Source of the DNA: Sideroxydans sp.
Lineage (GTDB): Bacteria; Pseudomonadota; Gammaproteobacteria; Burkholderiales; Gallionellaceae
Assembly: GCA_030823965.1 (NCBI GenBank)
Contig: JAVBYP010000001.1
Span: 1-19,411 of the forward strand
Length of the DNA stretch: 19,411 nucleotides
Direction: 5' to 3'
The first letter of the stretch is position 1; each line of letters begins with the position of its first letter. Positions 6,956 to 17,855 of the stretch are shown piece after piece. The notes under the pieces are model-generated. The model was given only the letters and a program-made list of their open reading frames with translations. It did not search any database and was not told the origin of the DNA. Both the position numbers and the translations under genes were made by a program.

Positions 6956-7650
6956 TGTGAATGTTGTCTCAGCGGACTGGTCCCCTTGATGGAAGAAATT
7001 CGGTCAAGTTTAATTGCCGAGGCCTCTGTCGAATGTGTTGGCTAATTGGCTATCAAGGTAGGGTAGGGCAGGGCACTATATTGCTCAGTGCCCCATATTC
7101 TGTCCCTGTGAGAGGGGTCCAGTCCGGACGGCGTTAGACGAAGTTGGACGTCTTTGGATGGTGTTGAATTTTTTGGGGAGGGTGGGGATTCGAATTTGCT
7201 AGAATAAGTAAATAAAATAGCTATAATGCAGAATGACTCAGGAATCTTTGATGCCTAAGAAGGTACCTCTATCCTCTCCGATGCAAACAGATGGCTATGG
7301 AGGGTCCGCACCAATATCCATACCGGACAAATTTACTCCCCAAGCAAGTCAACTGGGCGCTAACCCACTAGGATGGAGAGGGGTAAACAAAATTCCTGGC
7401 TCCAGTTTAGGGGGCAGGTTCCCCTTCGCGCTTGACGAAACTAGACCACCTGACGCAACGTTTTTTAGACTAAAAAGCGTTTTGCGTATACCGTGCGCCA
7501 CTCTGGTTGGGGTGGTTCGATGTCTTAGTGACCACAGCCAGGGGGAACAGAAAACTTGCTCCGCACCGACAGTTCCGACGCTCCAGGTGTTAGCCACAAC
7601 CGCACAGGGGGACTTTACGTGATGTTTTTTTTCCAAAGAGATTTCGTTTC
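6956..7650. other. Intergenic region with att-like and promoter-like sequence
   Basis: About 700 bp without a convincing gene. It contains a 7-bp-stem hairpin (7071-7093: GGGCACT, 9-nt loop, AGTGCCC) with no T-tract, the att-like segment 7117-7196, and a consensus -10 TATAAT at 7222-7227 without a well-placed -35. A 129-codon open frame (7233-7622) has no ribosome site and no recognisable domain, so I do not call it a gene. The promoter of the restriction operon is presumably within 7200-7650. Confidence 0.45.
7117..7196 (-). other. Degenerate second att-like site
   Basis: The segment AGTCCGGACGGCGTTAGACG followed by GAAGTTGGACG, and ending GGAGGGTGGGGATTCGAA, resembles the integrase-upstream and tRNA-Ser end at 2411-2557 (GGAGAGGGTGGGATTCGAA) in the same orientation. 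The similarity is partial, so this could be an eroded att duplicate or chance. If real, the two sites bracket the radical-SAM cassette. Confidence 0.4.
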
Positions 7651-8295
7651 ATGACTCTCATCAAGTCAAAACAGCGCATTGCCGACCACGGGGAGGTGTT
7701 CACCCCCGCTTGGATGGTCGAAGCCATGCTCGATCTCGTCAAGGGCGAGTCAGAGCGCATCGACTCGCGCTTCTTGGAGCCAGCCTGCGGGAGCGGCAAC
7801 TTCCTCGTCCGAATCCTTCAGCGCAAGCTCGCGGCAGCCGAACTCAAGTTCGGGAAATCCGACTTTGAAAAGCGGCACTACGCCCTCCTTGCGCTGATGT
7901 GCACGTACGGCATTGAGCTTTTGTCCGACAACATCGCGGAATGCCGGGCAAACATGCTGGTGATTTTCGCCGACTACTTGAAGCTTGAGGAGCCGGACGA
8001 TTTCTATCGCGCCGCCTTCTACGTGCTTTCGCAAAACCTCGTCCACGGCGATGCCCTGACGATGCGCGCCACAGACGGCGAACCCATCACCTTTGCCGAA
8101 TGGGGCTACCTCGGAAAGGGAAAATTCCAACGCCGTGACTTTCGCTTTGACGCCCTCTCCAAATCGTCGATGCTCAACCAAAAAGGTTCGCTCTTCGCCG
8201 ATGTCGCCAAACATGAAATCTTCTCGCCAGTGAAAACCTACCCGCCGATGTCGGTGAGTGAGATTGCATCCGCTTCGCCGGAGGAGTTCATATGA
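7651..8295 (+). CDS. DNA adenine methylase-like subunit 1 (SAM-binding, no NPPY)
   Basis: A 214-residue N6-adenine methylase-type protein. It has the FTP motif that opens these domains (EVFTPAW, residues 15-21), an intact SAM-binding motif I (FLEPACGSGNF, 41-51), an acidic motif II region (YGIELLSDN) and a motif III-like LVHGDAL. The catalytic motif IV (N/D-PP-Y/F) is absent; in its place the chain runs through FAEWGYLGKGKFQRRDFRFD. It is also short for an adenine methylase. It therefore probably binds SAM but needs a partner, most likely the next gene's product, with which it overlaps by ATGA (8292-8295). A weak AAGAGA ribosome site precedes the ATG. Alternative view: a degenerate duplicate acting only in specificity or assembly. 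Confidence 0.85.
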   Translation: MTLIKSKQRIADHGEVFTPAWMVEAMLDLVKGESERIDSRFLEPACGSGNFLVRILQRKLAAAELKFGKSDFEKRHYALLALMCTYGIELLSDNIAECRANMLVIFADYLKLEEPDDFYRAAFYVLSQNLVHGDALTMRATDGEPITFAEWGYLGKGKFQRRDFRFDALSKSSMLNQKGSLFADVAKHEIFSPVKTYPPMSVSEIASASPEEFI

Positions 8296-9909
8296 GCAGC
8301 CAGGCAAGCTTTTCGCTCCGGGGCCGCAATCCGGATGTGCTGACGTGCATTGCGAACCTCTCGAACGATGAGGTGTTCACGCCGCCCGAGTTCGCCAACA
8401 GGATGCTGGACACCATCGCGGAGGCATGGGCGCAAGCTCACGGTGGCGCGAGCATATGGGCGGACTCGGCGGTGCGATTCTTGGACCCCTGCACGAAGTC
8501 CGGGGTCTTTCTCCGCGAAATCACCAGCCGTCTTACGAAAGGATTGGCGACCGAGATTCCTGACCTACAGAAACGAGTCGATCACATCCTAACCAAGCAG
8601 GTGTTCGGCATTGGCATCACGCAACTGACAAGCATGTTGGCACGCCGGAGCGTCTATTGCTCGAAGCACGCGACCGGGAAACACTCCATCGCCCAGGCCT
8701 TCACCAGCGACCACGGCAACATCTGGTTCGAGCGCACCGAGCACACGTGGGACGGCGACAGATGCACGTACTGTGGCGCAAGCAAGAAAGCTCTTGACCG
8801 TGGAGAGGATCTTGAAACCCACGCGTATGCGTTCATCCACACCAGCGACGTCAAAACGCAGGTGACCGAGCTCTTTGGAGGAGACATGCAGTTCGACGTA
8901 ATCATCGGCAACCCGCCGTACCAATTGAGTGATGATGGTTTTGGGACGAGTGCTGCGCCCATCTACCAGCACTTCGTGGAGCAGGCGAAGACTCTGGAGC
9001 CGCGGTACCTGTCGATGGTCATTCCTGCCCGTTGGTTCGCGGGTGGCAAGGGCCTTGATGAATTCCGGCAGTCGATGCTCTCCGATAATCGCCTACGCTC
9101 AATTGACGACTTCCTCAGCGCGGCAGACGTGTTTCCTGGGGTGGGTCTCAAGGGCGGAGTTTGCTTCTTTCTGTGGGACCGGGAAAATCCGGGGCCATGC
9201 CGCGTCACCACGAATTTCAAGAGCGAAACCCTGTCGACAGCCACTCGCCAACTTCTTGAAGAAGGCGTGGACGTGTTCATCCGCTTTAATGAGGGCCTGT
9301 CGATTCTCAAGAAGGTCGTTGCTGTGGAAAGTGGAGAGAGCCAATCGCTTGCGTTGCCTGAAAGCAAACGTTTCGACCAACTGGTGAGTTCCAGAAAGCC
9401 CTTTGGACTTGAAACAAAGTTCAAGGGCAAGGCGACCAAAGACGCGGGGGACGTTCTGGTCTATCAGAACGGAGGCACAGGTTACGTCGCCAGAAAATCA
9501 ATTTCGGCCAACACTGACCTCATCGACAAGTGGAAGCTATTCGCAGGTTACGCTGCTCCGGGAACCGGCAACAAAGACACCTACCCGCACAGGATTATCA
9601 GCACGCCATTCGTCGGGGAGCCCGGTGCCATCTCGTCGGAAACCTACCTCTGCATTGGTCCGTTCGACTCGAAGAATCACGCCCAAAGCGCCTTGTCTTA
9701 CCTCTCCTGTCGACTGACTCGGCTCCTGATTCTCTTGCACAAGCCATCCCAACACACAACGCGCAAGGTTTACACCTTCGTGCCGACCCAGGAGTGGACG
9801 AAGCGGTGGACTGACGAGGCCCTCTACGAGAAGTACGGCATCTCCGCCAGCGAGATTGCGTTCATAGAGACTGTTGTCCGACCGATGGACCTCAACGGAG
9901 CCTCTGACG

Positions 9910-9917
<8 letters not shown>
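8292..9917 (+). CDS. Eco57I-like DNA adenine methylase subunit 2 (with NPPY)
   Basis: A 541-residue Eco57I-family methylase. EVFTPPEFANRML (about 27-39) opens the domain. Motif I is unusual: FLDPCTKSGVFL (63-74), with CTK where ACG is normal. The catalytic IIGNPPYQ stands at 204-211. Between them is an insertion with Cys123-x2-His126 and Cys158-x2-Cys161 (CTYC), which could bind zinc. Residues about 240-530 include AAPGTGNKDTYPHRIIS and probably form the target-recognition part. It methylates DNA adenine in a host-specific site or helps recognise it (family knowledge; site unknown). It starts inside the previous stop and its last codons overlap the next gene by eight bases, so the three are one translationally coupled operon. 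Confidence 0.9.
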
Positions 9918-12447
<2,530 letters not shown>

Positions 12448-12469
12448 TAGAAACAGCTGTGAGGTCTAA

Positions 12470-13042
12470 ATGTACAATTTGCTAACCTGCAAAATGAATG
12501 TGCAAATCGAAAGTGAATTTGACGGTGATACAAATACACAGCTTATACACTTACAGCAAACGTTCGATCTCTGGGAGTTTATTGGATATTTTACAGGAGA
12601 ATATCTCGACGCATGTACCTTAGTTGGAAAATTTGATACAGAATATCATCTGATTAGAGCAAAAACATCAGTAAGCAGCAGCATTTTTCTTGATGCATAT
12701 CGGATTATTTGCGCAAACTACAGGATTGTCGCGGCGCAACAAGATATGCCGCTAATATATGAGGATCATATATACTTGTCGCTGTTAGAGTCTAACTGGA
12801 AAGATTATTACCATGATGAAGTGCGCTCGCTGGCAAGAGATCCGCACATAAATCAGACGATTATATTTATGCTTGTCCGGGATGGTGACGACGTAGTGAC
12901 ACGCGTAAAGCCAATACTGTCAAGGTTATTAGCAGAAAGATATCATACATGTAACAGCAAATTCATATCGTCATGCCCTCAGTTTCAAAAGTGCCTGGGT
13001 TCTAAAGAATTTTATATTAAAGAATGGCCTTATAAGTTTTGA
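12470..13042 (+). CDS. AT-rich protein of unknown function
   Basis: A 190-residue protein that I do not recognise. GAGG at 12461-12464 supports the ATG at 12470; a second in-frame ATG is at 12494. It has no signal peptide, no membrane segment and no obvious catalytic motif. It is rich in aromatic and acidic residues (LWEFIGYFTGEYLDACTL near residue 35; NWKDYYHDEV near 110). It begins 22 bp after the restriction operon and could be transcribed with it, but its AT content and codon use are unlike the GC-rich genes before it, which suggests separate acquisition. Between two restriction loci it could be an accessory, decoy or anti-restriction regulator; this is a guess from position only. Confidence 0.65.
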   Translation: MYNLLTCKMNVQIESEFDGDTNTQLIHLQQTFDLWEFIGYFTGEYLDACTLVGKFDTEYHLIRAKTSVSSSIFLDAYRIICANYRIVAAQQDMPLIYEDHIYLSLLESNWKDYYHDEVRSLARDPHINQTIIFMLVRDGDDVVTRVKPILSRLLAERYHTCNSKFISSCPQFQKCLGSKEFYIKEWPYKF

Positions 13043-13336
13043 TGGTATTCTTTAATGTTAGAAATTACAGTTTATTGAACGGTTATTTTCTGTTTACAAT
13101 ACTGCTGTTGTACCAATGTTAGCGAGCCTGTCGACAGATCTTGGTTGGTTGTGTGACCGCAAGATTGCGGAAAAGCGTTCGCAATATGATTTTGTACATC
13201 CTGTCCTTTCGGCATCTCCGTGCGAGATTAACATGTGCTTGCTGTAATGATTGAAAATGGCAGAGAGGAGAGGCAAGAGGCGGTAACGGCCATGCTAGAC
13301 AGTAAATAGTGAAAACGTCAACAAGTGGACACATGA
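13043..13336. other. Intergenic region before the McrBC-like pair
   Basis: About 290 bp, AT-rich, with no gene call. TTGAAC at 13075-13080 followed by CAATAC-like sequence about 16 nt on is a possible weak promoter. Minus-strand open frames here lack support. Confidence 0.35.
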
Positions 13337-15442
13337 ATGGATACTCCGCAAAAGGCATACTGGTTTGTCGGCGCGACTTGGGGTGGAGAAGATCAGTCAG
13401 AGCGATTCATCTCGGGCGGAACCTGGGAGAATGGGTATGAAGATAAGTTCATCGAACGTGTTCAATCAATGACCGTTGGTGAGCGTATCGCGATCAAGGC
13501 AAGCTATACACGCAAGCATGGCTTACCTTTTGACAATCGAGATCGCGCAGTCTCTGTAATGAGCATAAAAGCAGTGGGCACAATCACCGCCAACAAGGGG
13601 GATGGACATGTCATACAAGTCGACTGGACCATCGTCGATCCAGTTCGAGAATGGTATTTTTTTACTTACCAGCCTGCCGTATGGAAAGTTGTTCAGGGAT
13701 CTTCATGGCTCGCTGATGCTTTGATCGCATTTGCGTTCGATGGTCAGAAACAAGACTATGATCGCTTTCGCAACGAGCCATACTGGAGGGATAGGTATGG
13801 CTCGCCAGAAGATATCGCCGCAGCCGAGGAAAGACCCATTTTGGAGTTGTGGCCCTCGAGCAAGCAGCTCAAAGGAATATCCGCAACAAGTGGATATATG
13901 GATGGATATCGTGAAGCTGTGAGCATGACCTTGGGAGGGGTTGAGCGAGATGAATTTGTTGATTTAGCTCGAAACAGTATTTATTTTGGAAAATACTCAC
14001 CACAGTCATGCAGGAATGTATTCAGTAATATCAGGAGAATTGGGCTAATTGAACCGCTTGATGGCGGTCTATGGCATCCAAGCAAGGCAGGAGAGATATT
14101 CCTAGAAGAAGAAATTCCGAACCAACTTGTTAGGAACATGTTAGAGAGAGTATTCGGTGTCGCGCATGCCTTACAATATATTTCTGGCAAATCTCCAGTA
14201 GAGAAAAAGTCAATATTTGAGTATCTCAGGAGCATATATCCTCAGTGGACTACAGATTTTGCTACTAGTTCTATAACCGCTTGGATTAAGTCACTTGGCC
14301 TGATCACGGATGATGTCCAATACAATATTACAGCGTATGGTCGATATTGGGCATCTGCATTGCCTGGCACCCTCCAGATCCCTGCACTGCAAACATCTAC
14401 GGTCACTTCACTTAGTCATGACAAAGCTGTTGAGGCTAGGCCATGGCCAAGTTTACAACAGGTGGTCGACTGCTTTGCAACTGATCCTGACCTTGCCAAA
14501 TACGTGTTTTCAGGCACACAGATTCAATCCCTACATGTCGCGTGGCATTGTTTGAAGAACAAGCGTTTTGTTATTCTTTCCGGGCTATCGGGAACTGGCA
14601 AAACAGCGTTGCTGCGGCACTACGCCCGAATTTACTGTACTCTCAGTGGGCTCGACCCGGATGAGCACTGCGCTGTTGTTGCCGTTTCTCCAGATTGGCG
14701 TGACCCGTCAGGACTGCTCGGCTACCTTAATGCCTTGCATGCCGACCCTACGTTCCAAGCTGAACCAGGATTGCGAGTTGTCCTTGGCGCGGCTCATAAT
14801 CCCGGACTGCCCTACTTCCTCATCTTAGACGAAATGAACATGGCTCGAGTGGAAAAGTATTTCGCTCCGTTTCTTTCTGCGATGGAAATTGATGGGGCTT
14901 TGGTCCTCCATTCCAACGATGAACATGTCAACGATGTTCCTCCGTCAGTCCCGTGGCCCCGTAACCTATTCGTCGGTGGGACTGTAAACATGGACGAAAC
15001 AACTCACCCGTTTAGTGACAAGGTGTTGGATAGGGCGTTTACATTTGAATTTTGGGATGTGTCGCTCGAAGAATTTTTTGATCGTAAACCGGTTGAACTG
15101 CGCCTTCCCTTTGTTGAAGCTTTATTGCTCCAGTTACAGGAGGAGCTGAAGCCGATCCGCAGACACTTTGGATATCGAGTAGCAGAGGAGCTCCTTGCTT
15201 TTGTCAGAAGCTGTGCGGACAATGGCCTCGGTGGCGAGTCCGATATTTGTGAGTTGCTCGACCAGGCGATTTTTTCGAAAGTTTTGCCGAGAATACGTGG
15301 AGAGGAGAACCCGCCCTTCGTTAATGCCTTGGCTGGAGTTGAGCGTGTCTGCCGAGAGCATGATCTCGGCAAAAGCGCAGACAAGGTAAAAGTTATGCAG
15401 CAGCAGTTAGCCGCCACCGGGATTACGAGATTTTGGGCATGA
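13337..15442 (+). CDS. McrB-like AAA+ NTPase with N-terminal recognition domain
   Basis: A 701-residue protein in three parts. Residues 1-160 form a domain seen at the N-terminus of some McrB-like proteins (YWFVGATWGG, ERIAIKASYTRK, LPFDNRDRAVSVMSIKAVG, FAFDGQKQDYDRF); it resembles PUA/EVE-type modified-base readers, which is inference. Residues about 205-255 look like a winged helix (FVDLARNSIYFGKYS). The C-terminal half is the AAA+ motor: Walker A GLSGTGKT (416-423), Walker B LILDEMN (Asp498-Glu499) and the McrB-type sensor GTVNMDET with Asn551, then DKVLDRAF. In McrBC systems this motor, often GTP-driven, recognises modified DNA and drives the McrC nuclease. The ATG at 13337 lacks a strong ribosome site. 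It overlaps the nuclease gene by ATGA. Confidence 0.88.
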   Translation: MDTPQKAYWFVGATWGGEDQSERFISGGTWENGYEDKFIERVQSMTVGERIAIKASYTRKHGLPFDNRDRAVSVMSIKAVGTITANKGDGHVIQVDWTIVDPVREWYFFTYQPAVWKVVQGSSWLADALIAFAFDGQKQDYDRFRNEPYWRDRYGSPEDIAAAEERPILELWPSSKQLKGISATSGYMDGYREAVSMTLGGVERDEFVDLARNSIYFGKYSPQSCRNVFSNIRRIGLIEPLDGGLWHPSKAGEIFLEEEIPNQLVRNMLERVFGVAHALQYISGKSPVEKKSIFEYLRSIYPQWTTDFATSSITAWIKSLGLITDDVQYNITAYGRYWASALPGTLQIPALQTSTVTSLSHDKAVEARPWPSLQQVVDCFATDPDLAKYVFSGTQIQSLHVAWHCLKNKRFVILSGLSGTGKTALLRHYARIYCTLSGLDPDEHCAVVAVSPDWRDPSGLLGYLNALHADPTFQAEPGLRVVLGAAHNPGLPYFLILDEMNMARVEKYFAPFLSAMEIDGALVLHSNDEHVNDVPPSVPWPRNLFVGGTVNMDETTHPFSDKVLDRAFTFEFWDVSLEEFFDRKPVELRLPFVEALLLQLQEELKPIRRHFGYRVAEELLAFVRSCADNGLGGESDICELLDQAIFSKVLPRIRGEENPPFVNALAGVERVCREHDLGKSADKVKVMQQQLAATGITRFWA

Positions 15443-17010
15443 TACCCTGCGATGTGCTACGTGACGGGATTCGGATAGGGCCTGTGTCAGGCAGTCTTCA
15501 TCTGGAGGAGAACACCTCATATGAGTTGGTCGTCAATTCGACAGGTGATGTTCGGGCGTGGCTTGATCGATTGCCCCTAGGGGCCCTATCTCCTGGGCGG
15601 TTTACGCTTCAATGCGGTTTCTGGGTTGGGAACAGTGTTCTGCGTGTTGAGTCTAATGCCGGGGAAGTACAGTTTCCAATTCGAGTCAGCCCATCTGCCC
15701 ACAAACTGCGCCAGGGGGAGTGGCAGGCCATACTATCGGACATCGAAGCCTGGCTGAGCGGCTGCAGTGTCGGCATGGAAGGTGGGCTGTTAGGAAGTGT
15801 TGAGAATGGGGAAGGTGCTTCGCCACAATTCTTGGCTGTTGCACTGTTGCCGCTGGTATCCTCCCTCGTGGGCAGTCTGCTTGCCATTTGCTCGATACCA
15901 CGCACTCAGGACGTTGGTTATTGGGCAGACATGGAACTTCGAAACATCCGCAAAGCAGGACGCGAGGCTGTGGCCTGGGTCAGTCGGCATCCTGATGTTG
16001 GCACATGGCTCGATCCATGGAAGCGTCTGGAATTGATTGGAGAAGAACCGCGTTTACCAATCAGGCAGGTGATGGAAACCATCGACCATCCAGCTAATCG
16101 CTACGTGGTTTGGCTTGCCCGACAAGCAGCCAATGCGCTGGCTTCCACCGCTGTGTTTTTGCGCATGATGGCCGAAAGCAATCAAGGCAACGACAACAAT
16201 CCCTGGTGTCATGCAAGGGCGGATGCGCTAGACAAAGCTGCAGCGACTGTCAAACTGGTGCTTCGCCGCTCGTCTCTTCAGTGCCTGCAACCTCAGCCGC
16301 TGAGTGAAGCGGCTCTGCTCGTTGTTCATGACGACCCTATATATTCGCGGTTCCACAACCTTGGACGACTTTTCGTTTCACCTCGGTTCCGCCTCGACAA
16401 TGATGCTTGCCACCTCGGCGCTCCTGTCCGGCCAAGCTTTGAAATCTACGAAATCTGGTGTTTTTTGGCATTGCAGGATGGGCTAAGGCAAGCTCTTCCC
16501 GGTTGGAAATGGAAGAGTCATGGATTCGAAAAAATCCTGGACTTGGGTAGTTCTGGATCGGGCGCCTGGGCGCTCGGGACAGCCCCCAATTCCTCACGGA
16601 TCCTGCTGGAGTTCAATCCCGTATTCCCTGGCTACTTTTCACGTAATAATGTGGTTCGGTGGTCACTCTCTTCGGAACGCCGTCCGGACATCGTAATATC
16701 ATGGCGGCCAGCAAGTGGGACTGGGTGGTGGGCTTGCCTAGACGCAAAGTATCGAGTTGGGCGCAACAACCTAGGGGATGCGTTTTCATCCGTTCATATC
16801 TATCGAGACGCTCTCGTTTGGAGTGAGTTGGGCGGTGCCCCAAGGCATACATATTTGATCGCTCCGCGTGCCTCAGAAGACTGCGCAGAATGGTTCTCTA
16901 GTGCATTTCATGATGCAAATTTTAGAGGAATTATGGAGCTGAGACCTCCGTTGTCTGGCAGGAATGAAGTTGTTAACTGGATAATTGCTGAAATATCGGG
17001 AACCGTTTGA
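15439..17010 (+). CDS. McrC-like PD-(D/E)XK restriction nuclease (DUF2357 type)
   Basis: A 523-residue protein that starts within the stop of the McrB-like gene (ATGA at 15439-15442), so the pair is translationally coupled. The N-terminal two thirds resemble the DUF2357-type architecture of large McrC relatives. The C-terminus carries a PD-(D/E)XK nuclease: RRPDIV with Asp417 and CLDAKYR with Asp435-Ala-Lys437, preceded by LLEFNPVF. The catalytic residues are present, so it should cut DNA when activated by the ATPase. In McrBC-type systems this restricts modified foreign DNA (type IV restriction). The protein is longer than E. coli McrC (about 350 residues), with a large central helical region (about 165-340). 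What modification it targets cannot be told from sequence. Confidence 0.87.
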   Translation: MIPCDVLRDGIRIGPVSGSLHLEENTSYELVVNSTGDVRAWLDRLPLGALSPGRFTLQCGFWVGNSVLRVESNAGEVQFPIRVSPSAHKLRQGEWQAILSDIEAWLSGCSVGMEGGLLGSVENGEGASPQFLAVALLPLVSSLVGSLLAICSIPRTQDVGYWADMELRNIRKAGREAVAWVSRHPDVGTWLDPWKRLELIGEEPRLPIRQVMETIDHPANRYVVWLARQAANALASTAVFLRMMAESNQGNDNNPWCHARADALDKAAATVKLVLRRSSLQCLQPQPLSEAALLVVHDDPIYSRFHNLGRLFVSPRFRLDNDACHLGAPVRPSFEIYEIWCFLALQDGLRQALPGWKWKSHGFEKILDLGSSGSGAWALGTAPNSSRILLEFNPVFPGYFSRNNVVRWSLSSERRPDIVISWRPASGTGWWACLDAKYRVGRNNLGDAFSSVHIYRDALVWSELGGAPRHTYLIAPRASEDCAEWFSSAFHDANFRGIMELRPPLSGRNEVVNWIIAEISGTV

Positions 17011-17179
17011 CCATATCCTTGAACCACATGGTGCCTACATCACAACTCATATCTGTAGATCACGTGTAATAATGGTGTCTACTCATGCTCATTGGTAATT
17101 TTGCATGTCTCCAAATCGCAGTGAAATACTTTGCTTTTCGAAGCGAATTTGCGAGTTCACCGGCCTATTACTGCGAAGC

Positions 17180-17225
17180 CACAGCACCACTGAAGGCTCT
17201 TAAAACGCAAAATTGTGGTGCTGTG
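17180..17225. repeat. 11-bp inverted repeat, 24-nt loop
   Basis: CACAGCACCAC (17180-17190) and its exact complement GTGGTGCTGTG (17215-17225). No T-tract follows, so it is not a standard intrinsic terminator. It may be a regulatory or mRNA-end hairpin, or a relic. Confidence 0.6.
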
Positions 17226-17301
17226 TCTAGACTAGAGCTTATGAGTCTGTTGTGTGGGAAGTTCCTGGCTAGGCGGATTCAAAGGCCTTGACTGGTGATT
17301 G

Positions 17302-17330
17302 CAAAACTATCTGTTTGGAGGATAGTTTTG
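17302..17330. repeat. 10-bp inverted repeat hairpin
   Basis: CAAAACTATC (17302-17311), 9-nt loop, GATAGTTTTG (17321-17330): a perfect stem ending in TTTTG. The T-run is short and inside the stem, so terminator activity would be weak. Confidence 0.55.
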
Positions 17331-17474
17331 GGACTCCGCACTTGTCGCAATGTGACAATATCAAGTATCAATTTGGGTATTCAATTCCGTGCACTCTGAA
17401 ATTTATTTGTATATTCAAGCATGTTGCTTGTGTTGCTGGTCCGGGGATAGCCTTCAACAGGAGTATATCGCTGG

Positions 17475-17526
17475 TTTGTTGGGCCCATACCCGAAGGTCG
17501 TAGGTTCAAATCCTGGCCCGCTACCA
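17475..17526 (+). other. 3' fragment resembling initiator tRNA-fMet
   Basis: The stretch reads TTGTTGGGCCCATACCCGAA then GGTCGTAGGTTCAAATCC and GCCCGCTACCA, close to the anticodon arm (GGGCTCATAACCC, CAT anticodon), variable loop, T-arm and encoded CCA of tRNA-fMet. One base is missing from the anticodon loop and there is no matching 5' acceptor strand upstream, so it is not a complete tRNA. The best reading is an att-type duplicate or relic of a tRNA gene, with the tRNA's own terminator following directly. Confidence 0.6.
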
Positions 17527-17575
17527 AAAAAGTCAGGCGGTTACATCATAAACGATGTAACCGCCTGACTTTTTT
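17526..17575. terminator. Perfect 22-bp-stem bidirectional terminator
   Basis: A perfect inverted repeat: six A's plus GTCAGGCGGTTACATC, a six-base loop (ATAAAC), then the exact complement ending in six T's. The GC-rich core flanked by A and T runs makes it an intrinsic terminator on both strands. The left arm begins at the final A of the tRNA-like CCA, so it probably ended the transcript of that tRNA. Confidence 0.9.
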
Positions 17576-17855
17576 GGTGACTCTATTGTGACCCAAGCCA
17601 TTTGGCCCATTAAACCAAGGGCGGGTTACACAGGCGCAACAGGCTCGGATGGCACGTGTATATCTGTGCTTGTCATACGGCAAGAGGAAACATGTGGCGG
17701 GGTATCCTGGCTCTTGAGCAGGATATAACGCTCCTCACAGGCTCGCAGCATCCCTATTCGTCCGCCCCTGGGTACCCCCCGAAGTTCACACACGCGGACG
17801 GCTTATGGCTTCGCAGGAGAGTCCGTAATCGAAATCCATATAACAGTCTGCTAAA
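17576..17855. other. Intergenic region between terminator and minus-strand gene
   Basis: About 280 bp with no gene supported and no repeats that I can see. A 67-codon open frame (17656-17859) lacks a ribosome site and recognisable content. Confidence 0.4.

Larger units (their letters stand above)
17011..17474. other. Intergenic region after the McrBC-like pair
   Basis: About 460 bp, AT-rich, with no convincing gene; short open frames at 17085-17291 and 17288-17503 have no ribosome sites or known motifs. It holds the two inverted repeats listed separately. No clear intrinsic terminator directly follows the nuclease gene. Confidence 0.45.

Noticed and set aside
7071..7093. Hairpin as a terminator of the radical-SAM cassette
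   Set aside because: The stem is only 7 bp with no T-tract after it, and it lies more than 110 bp past the last stop; kept only as a note in the intergenic entry.
7233..7622. 129-codon open frame before the restriction operon
   Set aside because: It has no ribosome site and low-complexity, domain-free sequence; a TATAAT sits five bases before its ATG, and an antisense frame covers the same DNA.
17475..17526. Complete functional tRNA gene
   Set aside because: No matching 5' acceptor strand or proper D-arm was found upstream and the anticodon loop lacks a base, so it is called a fragment.
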